This document shows, one piece after another, positions 41,821-50,970 of a stretch of DNA of 64,000 nt. Numbering within the stretch: position 1 is the first letter of the stretch; every line of letters starts with the position of its first letter. Source of the DNA: Lutimaribacter_A marinistellae (lineage in GTDB: Bacteria > Pseudomonadota > Alphaproteobacteria > Rhodobacterales > Rhodobacteraceae); the NCBI RefSeq assembly GCF_042648365.1, contig NZ_JBHRXI010000012.1, positions 161,395-225,394 on the forward strand, read 5' to 3'. Position numbers and translations under genes: made by a program. The notes under the pieces are model-generated. The model saw only the letters and a program-made list of their open reading frames with translations, did not search any database and was not told the DNA's origin.

Positions 41821-43023
41821 ATGACCGTTCTCAGTGATGCGCGGATTCGAGCTTTGAAGCCGAAGGAAAAGCCGTTCAAGCAGGCCGACTTCGACGGTCT
41901 TTACTTGCTCGTGAACCCCAACGGCTCCAAGCTCTGGCGCTTCAAGTATCGGTGGTTCGGCAAGGAAAAGCTTCTCGCGCTGGGCAAGTATCCCGACGTC
42001 GGACTGGCTGATGCGCGCCGCAAGCGCGATGAAGCACGGAGCCAGATCGCGACTGGCGAGGACCCTGCGGGTGCGCGCAAGCGGCAGAAGGCAAAATCGA
42101 CGGCCGAGCAGAACGAAACCTTTGTCAAGCTGGCGGCGGAGTTGCTGGAGAAGAAGCGCCGCGAGGGCAGGGCGCAAGCGACCTTGCAGAAAACCGAATG
42201 GTTCCATCGCTTGTTGAGCGCGGACATCGGAGCCATGCCGGTCTCGCAGATCACCGCCCAGGATCTTCTCGTGCCGCTCCGCAAGTTGGAGAAGAAAGGC
42301 AATCACGAGAGTGCTGTCCGCATGAGGTCGGCGGCGGGGGCCGTGTTTCGGTACGCCATTGCGCTGGGACTGGCGGACAATGATCCGACCTATGGATTGA
42401 AGGACGCGTTGATCCGGCCGACCGCCCGACATCGGGCCGCCATCACCGATCGTTCCGGGGTCGGCGCCCTGATGCGCGCCGTAGACGGCTTCTCGGGACA
42501 ACGCACGACGCAGCTTGCTTTGCAACTTCTCGCCCTCACGGCTCTGCGGCCGGGGGAGTTGCGGATGGCGGACTGGGAGGAAATCGATGAAGCTGCAGCC
42601 GTCTGGACGGTACCGGCCCATCGGGCGAAGATGAGGCGCCCCCATGCCGTGCCACTCTCGCGCCAAGCGCTTGCTCTGGTGAAAGACCTTCGAGCGCTGA
42701 CCGGCTGGGGGAGGCTCGTCTTTCCGTCCGTGCGCTCGTCGCAGCGCTGCATGAGTGAGAACACGCTGAACGCTGCGTTGCGCCGGCTCGGGTATGGCAA
42801 GGAGGAGATGTCGTCACATGGTTTCCGTGCGATGTTTTCTACACTGGCTAACGAGTCGGGCCTTTGGCATCCGGATGCGGTGGAACGAGCCCTGGCCCAT
42901 GTCGAAAAGAACGAGATCCGTCGGGCTTACGCGCGCGGGCAGCATTGGGACGAGCGGGTCGAGCTCGCCCAGTGGTGGGCAGACCAGCTCGACGAGATGA
43001 AGGCGGATCGAACACAGCCATGA
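41821..43023 (+). CDS. P4-type tyrosine recombinase/integrase
   Basis: 400 aa from the ATG at 41821. The N-terminal arm-binding DUF4102 domain starts LSDARIRALKPKEKPFKQAD and contains KLWRFKYRWFGKEKLLALGKYP (split across about residues 38-60). The catalytic residues are Arg in TALRPGELRMADW, HGFR (H-x-x-R) and the late His-x-x-x with Tyr in HVEKNEIRRAYAR. It catalyses island integration and excision at the adjacent tRNA-Phe. All motifs are present, so it is probably active. Its stop overlaps the next start (ATGA). Confidence 0.94.
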   Translation: MTVLSDARIRALKPKEKPFKQADFDGLYLLVNPNGSKLWRFKYRWFGKEKLLALGKYPDVGLADARRKRDEARSQIATGEDPAGARKRQKAKSTAEQNETFVKLAAELLEKKRREGRAQATLQKTEWFHRLLSADIGAMPVSQITAQDLLVPLRKLEKKGNHESAVRMRSAAGAVFRYAIALGLADNDPTYGLKDALIRPTARHRAAITDRSGVGALMRAVDGFSGQRTTQLALQLLALTALRPGELRMADWEEIDEAAAVWTVPAHRAKMRRPHAVPLSRQALALVKDLRALTGWGRLVFPSVRSSQRCMSENTLNAALRRLGYGKEEMSSHGFRAMFSTLANESGLWHPDAVERALAHVEKNEIRRAYARGQHWDERVELAQWWADQLDEMKADRTQP

Positions 43024-44120
43024 TAGATAACGGAAAGAGTACCAATAAGCCGACAGGCGCTCTCGTCGAGGAGTGGAGCTATCGGAGTGACTGGTCCCTC
43101 GAAGAGGCCGCGCTGCTCGCTTTGGCCGTGTCACCGGAAGCGTCGGAGGCGGATGACCTGCTCCGCGCGAACGCCGCACTCCTTGGTGGAGCAAAACGCT
43201 CGGGCGACCGATTTGGCGCCCCATTGTTCTGGCTCTGGTGGGGCGAATCCAACGCTCTGCCGTTTCACGAAGACTGGTGGCTTGCCATTACACCTCAAGG
43301 GCCCATCGGGTACGATGGGCGCCACTTTGCCTTCAACCGCGCAGAAATTTTCTCGGAGGATTATCGGACCCAGGAACGTGCCCTGATCGGCAAATGGGCG
43401 CGCAAGCCTTATTGGACCTCGCGCGAGGCGGTCGATCTGTCGCTGAATTTTGCTCCTTACTCCACGCAAGGATGGCGAGGAGAGTCACCTGAGACAAGTG
43501 ATACGATCCGCGAGCGGGAGGACAGGTTTCGTATTCTCGAACGGGCGCTGGAACTGGAAGCGATCACGGAGCAAGCCTCCCCGCTTGATTGGCTCAATTG
43601 GCTGGGGGCCAGGGGATATTATGTGTCCGCTGCTTGGAAGCGTGCAGTCGGGATTGAGCCGCTGATTATCGGGCGTGTCGGCGACCACTGGGTAGAAAAG
43701 TTGGTCGAAGAAAATGCTGAGCTGCACCGCCGACTGGACCAGCAGTCCGCACTTGTCGCGGAGGTTGAAGGCAGGCAGCAAGATGGTCGGGAAACGGCCA
43801 GGGCCCGCGACAAGGAAATCGCCGGCCTGCGTGCGAAAATCAAGGAATTGTCCGAGGATCCCGAGTCCCCTTCCGCCAAGGGAACTCAGGCGAAGAGAAT
43901 CGCAAGCCTCGAAAAGGCGCTGCTCGCTGCCGCGGTCGATGGCTATTCCTATGATCCGCGACAGGCAAAATCCGATGTGCCAGCGCAAATCGCAGCGAAG
44001 GCCGGGGAGCTCGGCACCGGTTTGACGTCCCAGACGGTCCGGAAATACCTCAAGGAGTCCGCAGACAACCATGTCGACCAGGGCGTCTGGGAGCAGATTC
44101 ACCCAAGAAAACAAGGATAG
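43020..44120 (+). CDS. hypothetical protein coupled to the integrase
   Basis: 366 aa. The ATG overlaps the integrase stop, which shows tight co-translation. I do not recognise a named family. The N-terminal half is Trp-rich (SYRSDWSLEEAALLALAV, FWLWWGESNALPFHEDWW). Residues about 225-300 form a charged coiled coil. The C-terminus, LGTGLTSQTVRKYLKES, looks like a helix-turn-helix. A DNA-binding or excision-accessory role is inferred only from this shape and the position. Confidence 0.75.
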   Translation: MIDNGKSTNKPTGALVEEWSYRSDWSLEEAALLALAVSPEASEADDLLRANAALLGGAKRSGDRFGAPLFWLWWGESNALPFHEDWWLAITPQGPIGYDGRHFAFNRAEIFSEDYRTQERALIGKWARKPYWTSREAVDLSLNFAPYSTQGWRGESPETSDTIREREDRFRILERALELEAITEQASPLDWLNWLGARGYYVSAAWKRAVGIEPLIIGRVGDHWVEKLVEENAELHRRLDQQSALVAEVEGRQQDGRETARARDKEIAGLRAKIKELSEDPESPSAKGTQAKRIASLEKALLAAAVDGYSYDPRQAKSDVPAQIAAKAGELGTGLTSQTVRKYLKESADNHVDQGVWEQIHPRKQG

Positions 44121-44214
44121 AAAGGTGATTTCACCTTTCCGAACGTGAACTGGCTCCGGACGATTTCGGCCGAGGACAGTCTCGCTTCCATCCCGAAGCA
44201 CAAGGATGGACACC

Positions 44215-44418
44215 ATGACATTCGACACTCTCCCTGATGATGCGCTGTTGCGCGAAAAACAGATCCTCTTTCCCCACGGTCCCGTGCCGGTATCACGCTC
44301 GACCTGGTGGGCGGGTGTCCGCAGCGGACGCTTTCCTTAGCCGGTCAAGCTCGGGCCGCGCACCACGGCTTGGCGTGTTGGCGACATTCGGAAGTTGGTG
44401 AAGGAAGGCGCCGGATGA
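44215..44418 (+). pseudogene. AlpA-like phage regulator/excisionase, interrupted by TAG
   Basis: The frame from the ATG at 44215 reads 41 codons, then TAG at 44338-44340, then 25 more codons to TGA at 44416. The parts on either side together make a normal AlpA-type winged-helix protein: VSRSTWWAGVRSGRFP before, and PVKLGPRTTAWRV-x-DIRKLV after the stop. The amber codon replaces a residue between two conserved Pro. The simplest reading is a nonsense mutation in an island regulator, perhaps stabilising the island. Confidence 0.75.
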
Positions 44419-44456
44419 CGGAGCCTTAGATTTCCGCGGCCGTCCAATGAACCTGA

Positions 44457-46448
44457 TCAGATCAAGTCATCTAGAAACTCGGAGACCGGCTCGACGCCTG
44501 ATAGCCAGAGGAAATCCCGCGCTCGCGTGGCGGCAACATAGAGAAGATGTCTTTCAGTCGACATGACTTCATCGAGCTGCGCTTCGTCTCGCGCGGCCAA
44601 CAAGCGAAATTCGTCTGGCACGACATCGTGATCGAGAGCGACCACCGCTACGGCCCGAAACTCCGCACCCTTGGTGTCGTGCATCAGGTAGACTTTAGGC
44701 CCGTCAAGCTCCCCCAAAGCGCCGCGCACTGCTTCCATTTGGTCTTCGCCACGGACGAGAATTGCGACTTCGCCCGCGTCGACACCCTGTCTTGAGAGTT
44801 CAGCGACCCACTCCTGTAAGGCTGCCAGTTCAGAGTTTCGGTCGGCAAACGAGCCGATAACCGGTGGCGGGCCTTCGAAAACGGAGGTTACGCCTAGTCG
44901 ATTCTCTTCTGACCCATCTGCTTCCACCAGGGTTTCAGGGAGCAGATGCTCGCTCTTGGCACGGATCTGGTGGGACGTTCTGTAATTGACCTTGAGGCTT
45001 CGCGACCGACCACAGAGTTCGATGCCGGCAGCGCTCCAAGGGAAGGGCGCGCGGAAAATGCGTTGCCCAATATCGCCCGCGAAAAAGACACCGTTGGGCT
45101 TTTGGCCCAAGGACGCCCCCAGCAGGAGCAGTTCAGCCACGGATACGTCTTGCGCTTCGTCCACGACGACATGGGTGTAGGGGAAATGACCGCCGCGCCG
45201 AAGGTCATGCGCGAGCTCGGCTTCCGTCTTCCAGCCTTGGTCGGCAAGGATTTGTCTCGCCTCGGCGAATACGTTCCAGATGGTCTCGCGTCGAGACGCC
45301 ACCATGCGGACCTTGCGTCCCAGACGAGGCATTTCGGAATAGGTAGATGGATCCCGGACATCCCAAGCGTCCACGATCAGGTTCCATTCATCGACGAGAA
45401 AGTCTAGGTCCGTCTGGTCCCCGGCCTTTGAAGCAGAGTGTTCTAGGATACTCCGAATCTCATCTTCATCCGCAACATGTACTGCGCCGAAGACCTTTTC
45501 GTGCAAGTCGCGAACAGCATCGCCCAACGCTCTTACCTCGATCCGTTCACGAATTGAACTGTTCGTCAACAGCGGCAACTTCTCCGCCAACCGGTCTGCC
45601 AGACGTTCGTTGAACGTGGTCAGGAGAACGCGAGATGATGGTTCCTGGGCAAGTCGCACAGCGCGATGAAGAGCCACGACAGTTTTGCCTGTCCCGGCGG
45701 ATCCGATCACACGTGCCGGGCCGTTGAAATCCCGTTCCACGTACTCGCGCTGTGCCGGGTGCAGGAAGACCGACCAACGCTCCCAAGGTGCCTCCAGGGC
45801 GGCTTGCAGCTCTTCCAGGTTCTCCATTGTCCGGAACCGGCGTTCGGCATCCGGATGCCTGAAGGGGTCACTTCCGGTTTCGGCGGTGGACGCAGGTTCA
45901 GGGCGAACCCCTGTCGCGGCTTGCAGAACCGCCTCTGCCGCTTCGGCCGGAAGGTGACCTGCGATGTCGAGAACGGTATCTTCGGTGGCATCCCGCACAA
46001 CTTCCAACCAGTCTTCCGGCACGCCCCAGGACAAGAGCGTATCGTCGGTCTCATCTGCGAAGAGGCGCGGCAGCCGAATGGCTTCCTGAACATAGTGCTG
46101 GATCTTCACCTCTTCGACCGTCTCACGGATTTCGACGATTTGGGCAGCACCCGTCCGCGGGTGCGTGTCGATGCGACGCGTCTCCGCCCATTTGTAGGCC
46201 GCGTCGTGATGCGCGACATAGGCGAGCAGCGTGGCGCCGTTCTTCTTATGCAGAACCATCCGGATGTCGCGATTGACGCGGGCTGTCCAAAAATGTGGAT
46301 CTTTCGCCCGGTCTACGCGATGCATACTGAGGCCCGGCGTGTCCGGGTTCATTTGAACATCGAACGCCGCGGTCTTTACCGCTTTCTGTTCCTGGGCGGT
46401 AAGCTTGGCAAGACTGTCGGAGAATGTGTCGGCTATGCGGAAGGTCAT
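44457..46448 (-). CDS. UvrD-type (SF1) helicase with RelE-like N-terminal domain
   Basis: 663 aa from the ATG at 46448; an upstream extension would lie inside the preceding gene. Residues about 1-100 resemble the RelE/ParE toxin fold (FRIADTFSDSLAKL, then FWTARVNRDIRMVLHK). The SF1 helicase follows: Walker A GSAGTGKT (249-256), VVDEAQDVS, VNYRTSHQIR, MHDTKGAEF and LYVAATRARDFLWL. It is the last gene of the six-gene restriction/defence operon and overlaps the small upstream gene by 4 bp. Such toxin-like/helicase fusions recur in defence-rich regions; a biochemical role has not been shown here. Confidence 0.85.
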   Translation of the reverse strand: MTFRIADTFSDSLAKLTAQEQKAVKTAAFDVQMNPDTPGLSMHRVDRAKDPHFWTARVNRDIRMVLHKKNGATLLAYVAHHDAAYKWAETRRIDTHPRTGAAQIVEIRETVEEVKIQHYVQEAIRLPRLFADETDDTLLSWGVPEDWLEVVRDATEDTVLDIAGHLPAEAAEAVLQAATGVRPEPASTAETGSDPFRHPDAERRFRTMENLEELQAALEAPWERWSVFLHPAQREYVERDFNGPARVIGSAGTGKTVVALHRAVRLAQEPSSRVLLTTFNERLADRLAEKLPLLTNSSIRERIEVRALGDAVRDLHEKVFGAVHVADEDEIRSILEHSASKAGDQTDLDFLVDEWNLIVDAWDVRDPSTYSEMPRLGRKVRMVASRRETIWNVFAEARQILADQGWKTEAELAHDLRRGGHFPYTHVVVDEAQDVSVAELLLLGASLGQKPNGVFFAGDIGQRIFRAPFPWSAAGIELCGRSRSLKVNYRTSHQIRAKSEHLLPETLVEADGSEENRLGVTSVFEGPPPVIGSFADRNSELAALQEWVAELSRQGVDAGEVAILVRGEDQMEAVRGALGELDGPKVYLMHDTKGAEFRAVAVVALDHDVVPDEFRLLAARDEAQLDEVMSTERHLLYVAATRARDFLWLSGVEPVSEFLDDLI

Positions 46449-46759
46449 TGGCTTTTTTTGTTCTTTCTCCGTTTCTTTTTCTTGGTATTCGCCTTGGAGG
46501 GGCCTTCGATTGGCGGATCTTCGCGACCCAAACGAAACGCGCCTTTCCCGCGAGGTTTCCAACGTTGAGCCCGTCGTTCTTCTTCTTCGGCCTCCATCTC
46601 TTCGCGGCGTATGACACGGGATTGGGCCGTCTCCGGATCGAATGTGTCCACGGCAATGTCGAGCATGCCTACTCGGGATCGTTTACGGAGTTTCGCGACT
46701 CCAACCGGGTGCCTTCGAATAATCGTACTGCCGCCACTGTAGGAACCGCGTTTGGCCAT
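46445..46759 (-). CDS. small basic hypothetical protein
   Basis: 104 aa. It is highly charged: a basic N-terminus (RRHPVGVAKLRKRSRVG), an acidic/Arg-rich middle (REEMEAEEEERRAQRW) and a Lys-rich tail (KANTKKKKRRKNKKSQ). No family recognised. It lies between the methyltransferase (31 bp) and the helicase (4-bp overlap), which argues that it is translated. Nucleic acid binding is plausible from charge alone. Confidence 0.6.
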   Translation of the reverse strand: MAKRGSYSGGSTIIRRHPVGVAKLRKRSRVGMLDIAVDTFDPETAQSRVIRREEMEAEEEERRAQRWKPRGKGAFRLGREDPPIEGPSKANTKKKKRRKNKKSQ

Positions 46760-46790
46760 CTCAAACCGCCATCACCTTCATCACCTCGTC

Positions 46791-49640
46791 TCATAGGTGG
46801 TTGATCACCTTCACCGCGATCCGGCCTGATTTCGGTCGGGAAAACGGCCGTGAGACGGTGCGCTTCAGCGACTCCCAGGCCTCTTCGTCGATCTCCCCCT
46901 TCAGGGTCGTCTTCAACTGTTTGTACGGGATCTCGGCGCCCGGGAAATAGGCGTGGCGGACGAAGAAGCTCTCTTCGTTGTAATCCGTATCGATAAACCA
47001 GCAGGCGATGTCGTCGGGTTCGGAGGCCACCACCTCGCCGGTGGCGGGCTTGAAGATGTCCACGCCCAGCAGTTCGATGCGCAGCTTTTCGCCTTCCTCT
47101 TTCACGACAATATCCGGCTCGCCGAAGACTACGAACAGGTTGCCGCCGCCCGCTTTCAGGTCGTCGGCCATGTGCAGGTCGGGATTCATGCGGGCCTGGA
47201 GGATGGGGAGGCGGCCGAGTCTGCGGGTTTCGGCGGTGTGGGCATCGTAGTTGAAGGCGCAAGTGATCAGGATGTCGAATCCCGCGTCCACCGCCTCGCG
47301 CGCAGCGGCCATCAGGTCGGCGCGTTGCAGGGTGCCGTATTCGGGGCCGAGAAAGATGCCGGCCTTGCGCTCGGTCTCGCCCTCCATGTAGCGGCCTTCG
47401 GCGGCGAGCCACTCTCCGGGCCAGGGCGTGAGCGAGGTGAACGTGATCTTGTCAGCCTTGTCAGCCTGTTGAACGCCCGCCTTGCGTAGGTTTTCGAGGA
47501 TTGCCTCGCGGTAATTCTCGGCTTCCTGCGCCTGCGCGCCGCGCTTTCCGGCGGCGGCATCGGCCTCGTCAATCAACTCGCCGTGTTCGTTCACCGCCTG
47601 GGTGCGGTGGGGCGAGAGGCTCTCGACCGTGAAGGGACCGGCGACGCGGACGCGCTTCTTGTCTTCGTAGGGCTTATCGTAGAGGTATTCGTGATCGGCC
47701 TTTGCGGCGATGCTGGCGTCGATCTCCTTCTGGCGAGCGATGCGGGCCTCCCAAAACGCTTGCAGCGCTGTTTTGGCCGCGTCGGGCCAGTCGTCAGGCG
47801 CCTCGCGCGGGATCTCCCATTCCATGAAGCCGTTTGCCGGGGCCATCTCTCCGCTGGGCAGTTCGACCTCTCCGCTGGCGGTGAAGTCGATCTTGTTGCC
47901 CTTGCGGCCGCCGGTTTCGACCTCGAAGGGCACGGGATGACCCTGCAGGGTGGCGTTGAGAGCGGCGCGGGCCTCTTCGACGGCGGGCTGCATCGCCTCC
48001 CAGATCGTGTCGATCTCGGTGTTGTTGGCGATGCTCTTCAGCGTAATGTGGGGCACGCGCTGGTAGACGAAGCCGTGGCGGATGTCGTTGTAGGTGTCGG
48101 CGGTCGAGGGGGCGGAGCGGGTGACCTCGGCCTCCTTCTTCTGGCCCTCGGCGGAGTCCTTGAGCAGATACCAGGGGTATTTTGCGCCCATGATCCGCGC
48201 ACGGGCGAGCGCGAGGGCCACGCGGGAGGTATCGATGGTGATCCAGCGCCGCCCCCATTGCTCGGCCACGTAAGCCGTGGTGCCCGAGCCGCAGGTGGGA
48301 TCGAGCACGAGGTCGCCGGGGTCGGTGGCAATGTGAAGGCAGCGGGCAACCACCTCATCGTTCGTTTGAACGACGTATATTTTGGTTTCTCCGAAGCCTC
48401 CGGCTCGAACGTCATCCCAATAGTTATTTATCGCAGCGACCGGATAGTCATCAGCATACATTTTATAGCGTAGATAGCGGCCGGTTACGACGATCCGACT
48501 GCTTCGCATGAGCCGAGTGAGGCCAGTCTGGTTCGTACGCCAGAAATAATTTGGAAGCGGGTCAAACTCTCCACCCTCAAATTCGCGTGAACCACGAGTC
48601 GTCTGGCCGCCGCTGTCGGAGTAGATACTGGAAGGCATCAAGCGTCGACCTTCCGGCAATGGAGCTGCGCCGATTTTCTCCTTCTTGGTAACGCCCCGCA
48701 CCGTTCCGTCAGCAAGTTCAATCTTGTTGTAACTGTCGTCAACGGTTTCCTTTTTCCGCTGTACCAGAAGCTTCTTCACCTTGAGTTGGTCGAAGTTCTT
48801 CGCGTACCAAACAATGTAATCGCCGGAGCTATCGAGCGTCGCACTTCCCTTCCCGGAGGTCTTTAGAAAGAAAATCAGGCTGACATAGTTCTCCTCTCCA
48901 AACACCTCGTCCATCAACGCCCGTACCCGATGGACGTTCTCGTCCCCGATCTGGACGAAGCAAGACCCGCTCTCGGTCAGCAGGTCGCGCGCCACCACCA
49001 GACGGTCGCGCAGGTATTGCAGGTAGGAATGGATGCCGTCGCGCCAGGTGTCGCGAAAGGCCTTCACCTGCTCGGGCTCGCGGGTCAGATGCTCCAGCTT
49101 GCCGTCCTTCACATCGCGCGAGGTGGTGGACCACTGGAAGTTGGAGTTGAACTTGATGCCATAGGGCGGGTCGATATAGATCGCCTGCACCTGCCCCTTG
49201 AGCCCCTCGCGCTCGGCCAGCGAGGCCATGACCTGCAGCCCGTCGCCCAGGATCATCCGGTTCGACCATTTGCGGTGGTGGCGGTAGAACTCGATCTCTG
49301 CCTCGCGATCTTCGTCGGTGATGCCGAAATGGTCGAAGAGGTCGACGCCGCCGCCCTCACCGTTGCGTTTGCCGCCCGCGCGCAGGTCCTCGATGATCGC
49401 CTTGGGGTGGACCTGCTCCTGCAGGTAGATCGGCGGCGCGTCGACGGTGATCTCGGTCTGGTCGATGTCCTTGCCGCGCCAGATCAGCTGCGGGTCGAGA
49501 TCCGGGTTGCGGGTGTCGTAGGCCACCTTGATCGGCGCGGCATCCGCCGGGTCCATCATCGGCGCAAGCTCGGGCGTGGGGATGTTCACGCGTTCATCGT
49601 CATGAGTGATGGGGTCGATGGGGGTTGTCTTGTCGGTCAT
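46791..49640 (-). CDS. site-specific DNA methyltransferase, type III Mod-like
   Basis: 949 aa from the ATG at 49640, with GGGGAAG upstream inside the preceding gene. The catalytic motif is IYIDPPYGIKFNS (DPPY), and the AdoMet motif DPTCGSGTT follows about 300 residues later, the beta-class order typical of N6-adenine or N4-cytosine type III enzymes. The segment between (about 48340-48850) is the target recognition domain and is visibly richer in A+T. A long C-terminal part (about 530-949) is unusual in size and may contact partner subunits. It overlaps the upstream DUF4268-like gene by 4 bp. Confidence 0.9.
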   Translation of the reverse strand: MTDKTTPIDPITHDDERVNIPTPELAPMMDPADAAPIKVAYDTRNPDLDPQLIWRGKDIDQTEITVDAPPIYLQEQVHPKAIIEDLRAGGKRNGEGGGVDLFDHFGITDEDREAEIEFYRHHRKWSNRMILGDGLQVMASLAEREGLKGQVQAIYIDPPYGIKFNSNFQWSTTSRDVKDGKLEHLTREPEQVKAFRDTWRDGIHSYLQYLRDRLVVARDLLTESGSCFVQIGDENVHRVRALMDEVFGEENYVSLIFFLKTSGKGSATLDSSGDYIVWYAKNFDQLKVKKLLVQRKKETVDDSYNKIELADGTVRGVTKKEKIGAAPLPEGRRLMPSSIYSDSGGQTTRGSREFEGGEFDPLPNYFWRTNQTGLTRLMRSSRIVVTGRYLRYKMYADDYPVAAINNYWDDVRAGGFGETKIYVVQTNDEVVARCLHIATDPGDLVLDPTCGSGTTAYVAEQWGRRWITIDTSRVALALARARIMGAKYPWYLLKDSAEGQKKEAEVTRSAPSTADTYNDIRHGFVYQRVPHITLKSIANNTEIDTIWEAMQPAVEEARAALNATLQGHPVPFEVETGGRKGNKIDFTASGEVELPSGEMAPANGFMEWEIPREAPDDWPDAAKTALQAFWEARIARQKEIDASIAAKADHEYLYDKPYEDKKRVRVAGPFTVESLSPHRTQAVNEHGELIDEADAAAGKRGAQAQEAENYREAILENLRKAGVQQADKADKITFTSLTPWPGEWLAAEGRYMEGETERKAGIFLGPEYGTLQRADLMAAAREAVDAGFDILITCAFNYDAHTAETRRLGRLPILQARMNPDLHMADDLKAGGGNLFVVFGEPDIVVKEEGEKLRIELLGVDIFKPATGEVVASEPDDIACWFIDTDYNEESFFVRHAYFPGAEIPYKQLKTTLKGEIDEEAWESLKRTVSRPFSRPKSGRIAVKVINHL

Positions 49641-50557
49641 TGGTTTTCTTCCCCGGCCATAGCGTTCAGTGCGGACAAGTAGAGTTCGAGCATGTTTTCC
49701 TGCCAATCCTGCGCTGCGGGCCATGTTCCGGGGTCGGAGATGCTCGCCTCAAAGGTTTGTCCGAGTTCCGTTCCTTCACCGCTGCGGTTTGTTATACCAA
49801 GCCGTTCTTCCAGCTTCGGGATGCGCGGCATGATCCATTCGCGAAAGGCCTCTGTCGTGATGCTGGAATGTCCACGGACGAAAATACCTGCGGCCTTCTG
49901 GCCGATCCAGAGTACGACCTTGATGTCGGGTAGCCTTTCCGGAGAGAAGGAAATCCAGCTTCCGCGTTTGGCCGGAACCCGCGTGTTCGGGTGGCGCTTC
50001 ACGTATTCCGCCCAATAGGCTTCGCGTGCATCGCCCAGTTCGGATGTCCCGGTCACGGCCGTTCGCTTCCGAGCGGTGAGTCTGCGCTCCCAGTCACTGG
50101 GTTTCTCGACCACCTCGAAAATTGGGGCATATGGGCTGTCCCCGATCCGGACGACACGGGCCTTGATGGCGAAGAAGGAGAAGCCGTCGGCGGTGTGTTC
50201 GTTGAGCCAGCGGATGGCGGAGAGGTGCGGCTCGCGGAAGGCGGGGGCGATCCAGACGACGGTCTGCGCCTCCAGCCCGGCGAGATAGGTCATGATCTGG
50301 CCCAGGTGGGTGTGATCGGTGGTCTCCAGCTGGTTCTCGATCAGCACCACGCTGTCATCCATCGGGTTACGGGCGAGGATGTCGGCGCTGAAGGTCTCGA
50401 CCGCAACCTCGGTCCCGGTGAGTTCGAGCGGGATGCCGATGGCCTCGGAGAGGTGGTCGATGTTCTCGGCGAGCCAGGGGGTGAACTGCAGCGCCTCGTG
50501 TTTCCATGCCTCGCGCAGGGGGAGGTCGGTCAGGCGGCCGAAGCGGATGTCCGTCAT
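49637..50557 (-). CDS. DUF4268-like protein with nuclease-like N-terminal domain
   Basis: 306 aa from the ATG at 50557, which overlaps the preceding stop (ATGA). The N-terminal half resembles the predicted PD-(D/E)XK-like domain found with DUF4268: ADILARNPMDDSVVLIENQ, then HLGQIMTYLAGLEAQTVVWI. The usual E-x-K is replaced by E-N-Q, so nuclease activity is uncertain. The C-terminal half (EAYWAEYVKRHPNTRV, then WISFSPE) fits DUF4268. It is the third gene of the operon, placed between restriction and modification subunits. Confidence 0.75.
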   Translation of the reverse strand: MTDIRFGRLTDLPLREAWKHEALQFTPWLAENIDHLSEAIGIPLELTGTEVAVETFSADILARNPMDDSVVLIENQLETTDHTHLGQIMTYLAGLEAQTVVWIAPAFREPHLSAIRWLNEHTADGFSFFAIKARVVRIGDSPYAPIFEVVEKPSDWERRLTARKRTAVTGTSELGDAREAYWAEYVKRHPNTRVPAKRGSWISFSPERLPDIKVVLWIGQKAAGIFVRGHSSITTEAFREWIMPRIPKLEERLGITNRSGEGTELGQTFEASISDPGTWPAAQDWQENMLELYLSALNAMAGEENQ

Positions 50558-50970
50558 TGGCCTGCCTCCAGTTCCTGTACGGCCTTGGAGAAGGTCGCGT
50601 ATTGGGCGCGGAGCCAACGGATCGCCTCGGGCCATTGCCGGCGGACAGTGAAACAGGCCTTCTTGTTATCCTTTCGGAACCACCGGCCTTTATCGGCCTC
50701 GCCGGAAGCGGCGCCGGGCGTCGTCCGCAGTCGCCGCGCGATGCCATCCTGATTGGCCGAAATCCAGATACGTGCCTTGTCGCTGCGGCCGACCAAGTAC
50801 ACCGAACTCTTGTCCTGTGAGAGCGACAGGGTCACCCGGACGTTGCCGTCGATGGCAAGGCCAATAGTCTTTTCCCATCCACCGCCGGGTTCGATCCCGA
50901 TCTCGGGAGCGGCCTCCTTGAACGCCGTCCAGAAGGCGATCCGTTCGGCGATCAATCGTTCTTCGTTCAT
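50554..50970 (-). CDS. DUF4268-like protein, single domain
   Basis: 138 aa. IAFWTAFKEAAPEIGIEPGG and SSVYLVGRSDKARIWIS match the DUF4268 pattern (an aromatic FW start and a later W). It is essentially a shorter paralog of the C-terminal half of the next gene. Its ATG overlaps the stop of the restriction subunit (ATGA), so the four genes are translationally chained. Function unknown; a subunit or specificity factor of the restriction complex is possible. Confidence 0.72.
   Translation of the reverse strand: MNEERLIAERIAFWTAFKEAAPEIGIEPGGGWEKTIGLAIDGNVRVTLSLSQDKSSVYLVGRSDKARIWISANQDGIARRLRTTPGAASGEADKGRWFRKDNKKACFTVRRQWPEAIRWLRAQYATFSKAVQELEAGQ

Noticed and set aside
44338..44340. pyrrolysine or programmed readthrough of the amber codon
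   Set aside because: No support for such a system in this lineage; a nonsense mutation explains it.
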